From Hydrogenophaga sp. (GTDB lineage Bacteria > Pseudomonadota > Gammaproteobacteria > Burkholderiales > Burkholderiaceae_C): a stretch of DNA of 24,436 bases. The stretch is from positions 1-24,436 of the forward strand of contig JAGXRS010000132.1 of NCBI GenBank assembly GCA_018335615.1, given 5' to 3'. The notes beneath the pieces are model-generated. The model searched no databases and was not told the DNA's origin. It saw only the letters and a list, made by a program, of their open reading frames with translations. The position numbers and the translations under genes were made by a program. This document shows, one piece after another, positions 22,481-24,436 of the stretch (its first letter is position 1; every line of letters begins with the position of its first letter).

Positions 22481-23623
22481 ATGGCCAAAACCTACAACCA
22501 CATTTTCCCCAGGGTGTACGACTTCGAGTCGCTTCACGCCGCCTACCTGCGTGCGCGCGCAGGCAAGCGCGGCCAGCCCGAGGTGCAGGCATTCGAGCGA
22601 GACCTGGAGGGCGAGCTGATCGCGCTGCAGAACGAGCTGATCTGGGGCCAGTACCTCACAGGCAGTTACAGGACGTTCCTGGTTCACGAGCCCAAGGAGC
22701 GGCTGGTGGCCGCGCTCCCGTTTCGTGACCGCGTGGTGCAGCACGCCCTGGTGGCGGCGATCGAGCCCTTTTGGGAATGCCGCTTCATTGCCGACAATTA
22801 CGCCTGCCGCCCGGGCCGCGGCACGCACCGCGGCGCCGACCGCGCCCAGGCCATGCTGCGCCAGGTGCGCCGCACGCATGGCTGCCCGGTGGTGCTCAAA
22901 GCCGACATCGCCAAGTATTTCCCCAGTATCGACCACGCGGTACTGAAAGCCCTCATTCGCCGCCGCGTCGCCTGCCGGCCGACACTGGCGCTGCTCGACG
23001 CCATCATCGACTCGGCCAATCAGATCAACGACGTGCACGGGGTGGGCTTGCCCATTGGCAACCTGACCAGCCAGCTGTGCGCCAACATCTACCTGCACGA
23101 GTTGGATGAGTTCGTGAAACACGGGCTTCGCGAGAAGCACTACATCCGCTACATGGACGATTTCGTCATCGTCCACCACGACAAAGCCCACCTGCAGCGC
23201 CAGCGCGCGCTGATTGAAGCCTTTTTGCACCAGCGCCTGCGCCTGCGCACCAACGCCAAAACGCAGGTGTTCCCGGTGGGCATCGTGCGCGGGCGCGCGC
23301 TGGACTTCCTGGGCTACCGCATCTGGCCCACCCACCGCAAGCTGCGCCGTTCCAGCATTCAGCGCATCAAAAGCACCCTGCGCGAAATGCGCACCCTGTA
23401 CGCAGCCGGGCGCATCAGCCTGCAGCGCGTGGGGCAGTCGGTGCGCAGCTGGGTGGAGCACGCCAAACACGCCAACACCTGGCTGCTGCGCAACCACACG
23501 CTGCAGGCCTTTTCTTTCTCGCCACCCGACCATCAGCCAACCGGAGACCTCTGCATGACCCACAGCACCGCCACGCACGCAGCCCAGCTGCCACAAGCGC
23601 CCATGGCGCAGAAGGGCGCCTGA
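22481..23623 (+). CDS. DGR reverse transcriptase
   Basis: 380 residues from ATG 22481. Motifs in order: SYRTFLVHEPKERLVAALPFRDRVVQHAL (1-2), RFIADNYACRPGRGTHRG (2a), VLKADIAKYFPSIDH with catalytic D142, then LPIGNLTSQ at 190-198, then YMDD at 224-227 (D226, D227). The IGxxxSQ form of motif 4 separates DGR enzymes from retroviral and group II intron types (QGxxxSP). RALDFLGYRIWPTHRKLR follows, and the helical thumb runs to about residue 340. There is no endonuclease or maturase domain. It copies the TR RNA with misincorporation at adenines. The last ~40 residues (from FSFSPPDHQP) are a low-complexity tail. The next gene starts 2 bases after the stop, so the DGR is within the late operon. Confidence 0.97.
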   Translation: MAKTYNHIFPRVYDFESLHAAYLRARAGKRGQPEVQAFERDLEGELIALQNELIWGQYLTGSYRTFLVHEPKERLVAALPFRDRVVQHALVAAIEPFWECRFIADNYACRPGRGTHRGADRAQAMLRQVRRTHGCPVVLKADIAKYFPSIDHAVLKALIRRRVACRPTLALLDAIIDSANQINDVHGVGLPIGNLTSQLCANIYLHELDEFVKHGLREKHYIRYMDDFVIVHHDKAHLQRQRALIEAFLHQRLRLRTNAKTQVFPVGIVRGRALDFLGYRIWPTHRKLRRSSIQRIKSTLREMRTLYAAGRISLQRVGQSVRSWVEHAKHANTWLLRNHTLQAFSFSPPDHQPTGDLCMTHSTATHAAQLPQAPMAQKGA

Positions 23624-23625
23624 CC

Positions 23626-24063
23626 ATGCGGCTGCTCTTCTACAAAGACGCCTTCGGCCCGTTCGAGTGGCTGATCCAGCTGGTCACATGGTCGCGCTTC
23701 GTGCACGTCGAGCTGGCGGTGATGCACGGCCCGGGCTGGGCGCTGGTGTGGAGCAGCAGCAACCGCGACGGCGGCGTGCGGCTCAAGCGCATCAGCGTGC
23801 GGCCCGAGGCCTGGGAGTCGGTTGACATCGGCGACCACCCTGGCGCTGTGGCCTGGTTCGTGGCGCATGAGCGCCAGCGGTACGACTGGCTGGGTGTGGC
23901 GCGCTTCGTCCTGCCGCTCCTGCCGCACAGCGAGCGCAAATGGTTCTGCAGCGAGGCTGTTGCCGCCGCGCTGGGCCTGCCCAAGCCGCACAAGTGGACG
24001 CCCAAAGCGCTGCACCGCTGGGCGCTCAACCGGGCGATTCAGCCCGCCGCCACGTCCACTTGA
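23626..24063 (+). CDS. Permuted NlpC/P60-like cysteine hydrolase
   Basis: 145 residues from ATG 23626, two bases after the RT stop. MRLLFYKDAFGPFEWLIQLVTWSRFVHVELAVM contains a conserved His in a strand (FVHVEL), and KWFCSEAVAAALGLP carries a Cys in the FCSE motif. His before Cys is the order of the circularly permuted NlpC/P60 (YiiX/LRAT-like) superfamily, which cuts peptide or acyl links. Similar phage proteins sit near tail and lysis genes and may help cell-wall passage or lysis. No signal peptide is seen. Which bond it cuts is unknown. The following gene is a holin-like protein, so a lysis module may begin here. Confidence 0.72.
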   Translation: MRLLFYKDAFGPFEWLIQLVTWSRFVHVELAVMHGPGWALVWSSSNRDGGVRLKRISVRPEAWESVDIGDHPGAVAWFVAHERQRYDWLGVARFVLPLLPHSERKWFCSEAVAAALGLPKPHKWTPKALHRWALNRAIQPAATST

Positions 24064-24073
24064 AAGACACACA

Positions 24074-24436
24074 ATGCCCGAACCCATTTCACCCGCTGCG
24101 GCCACGATCGCGGCAGCCACGCCGGCCGTGACCGTCATCACGGCCCTGGGCGTGCCCCTGGGCCTGCGTCCCGACGTGTTGGTGGCCGGGTTCGCTGGCG
24201 CGCTCGTCGCCGTGGTGCTGCTCAACAGCGTGCCCAGCACCGGCGACACCTGGGAGCACCTGCTGCGCACCACCCTGCGCCGCATGGCCGTGGTGCTGGC
24301 CAGCAGCCTCACCGCCGGCTACCTCACCCCCATGGTGATGCTGATCAACGCATTCCCCGACGCGCTCATGCTCGGCGCAGCCTTCGCCATCGGCGGCGGC
24401 GCGCAGCGCGTGCTGCTGGCTGTTGTGCACCGCATC
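24074..24436 (+). CDS. Holin-like membrane protein (partial, runs off the window)
   Basis: 121 codons from ATG 24074 with no stop before the window end. After a short Ala/Pro-rich start the sequence shows hydrophobic stretches: VTVITALGVPLGL then VLVAGFAGALVAVVLLNSV, MAVVLASSLTAGYLTPMVMLI, and ALMLGAAFAIGGGAQRVLLAVV. A basic loop (RTTLRRM) separates the second and third. Three or four membrane segments in a small protein next to a cell-wall hydrolase-like gene suggest a holin that opens the inner membrane at lysis. This is inference from topology and position. Confidence 0.65.
   Translation, partial: MPEPISPAAATIAAATPAVTVITALGVPLGLRPDVLVAGFAGALVAVVLLNSVPSTGDTWEHLLRTTLRRMAVVLASSLTAGYLTPMVMLINAFPDALMLGAAFAIGGGAQRVLLAVVHRI

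Larger units (their letters stand above)
20649..23623 (+). mobile_element. Complete diversity-generating retroelement (DGR) cassette
   Basis: The parts occur in the order variable protein (20649-21728) with VR at its 3' end, target hairpin (21752-21771), Avd (21790-22185), template repeat TR (22185-22301), structured spacer, and reverse transcriptase (22481-23623). This is the order known from the Bordetella phage BPP-1 DGR. The TR RNA is copied by the reverse transcriptase with errors at adenines, and the cDNA replaces VR. All observed VR/TR differences are at TR adenines, so the element has been active. Confidence 0.97.

Noticed and set aside
22481..23623. Reverse transcriptase as a group II intron or retron enzyme
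   Set aside because: Motif 4 is IGNLTSQ, there is no maturase or endonuclease domain, and the VR/TR/Avd context is decisive for a DGR.
23555..23623. Separate small gene starting at ATG 23555
   Set aside because: It is in frame with the reverse transcriptase and gives only 22 residues; it is most simply the enzyme's C-terminal tail, although a GGAGA lies upstream.

Overview
This window is a GC-rich block (roughly two thirds G+C by eye) of phage late genes, all on the + strand and tightly packed. The content points to a tailed phage or prophage with a long non-contractile tail (siphovirus type). There is a lambda-family terminase pair, portal, gpW-like joiner, head protease fused to major capsid, tail terminator, tail tube, frameshifted tail chaperones and a very long tape measure, and no sheath or baseplate genes. 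High GC, codon choice and the late-gene style suggest a betaproteobacterial host (Burkholderiales/Comamonadaceae-like); that is inference. No integrase, host gene, tRNA, rRNA or CRISPR array is visible, so prophage and free phage cannot be told apart.

Layout. 137-4763: basic connector-like protein, small terminase (Nu1-like), and a large terminase (gpA-like) interrupted by a 363-residue intein. 4786-9264: Mor-family regulator, gpW-like protein, portal, ClpP-like protease/capsid fusion; a 35-bp hairpin repeat sits just upstream of the gpW and protease genes. 9342-10555: DUF2190-like head protein, head-tail joining protein, tail terminator. 10611-12776: tail tube and G/GT-type chaperones with a probable -1 frameshift. 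12819-18752: tape measure. 18752-20606: three tail-tip or adhesin-associated proteins. 20649-23623: a complete diversity-generating retroelement (DGR) with variable protein, VR, target hairpin, Avd, TR and reverse transcriptase. 23626-24436: a permuted NlpC/P60-like cysteine hydrolase and a holin-like membrane protein cut by the window end. The only gap near 300 bases without a protein gene is 22186-22480, which holds the DGR template RNA region.

The two standout systems are as follows. (1) The DGR: VR and TR align without gaps over 117 positions, and all 14 differences fall at TR adenines. They rewrite AAC/AAT-type codons in the C-type-lectin-like end of the variable protein, the presumed host-binding tip. 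A stem-loop with a GATA (GRNA) tetraloop follows VR. (2) The intein: it splits the terminase Walker A motif between KSARVGY and TK. It begins with Ala and carries Trp, Cys and Thr at the positions that define class 3 (WCT) inteins, plus two LAGLIDADG motifs. DNA packaging therefore appears to depend on protein splicing.

Other points worth attention are an internal start with a strong ribosome binding site that would release the capsid protein separately from the protease fusion, large intercistronic hairpins after the capsid and tail-tube genes, a duplicated 115-bp segment in the tape measure gene, and a very compact tail-tip module.
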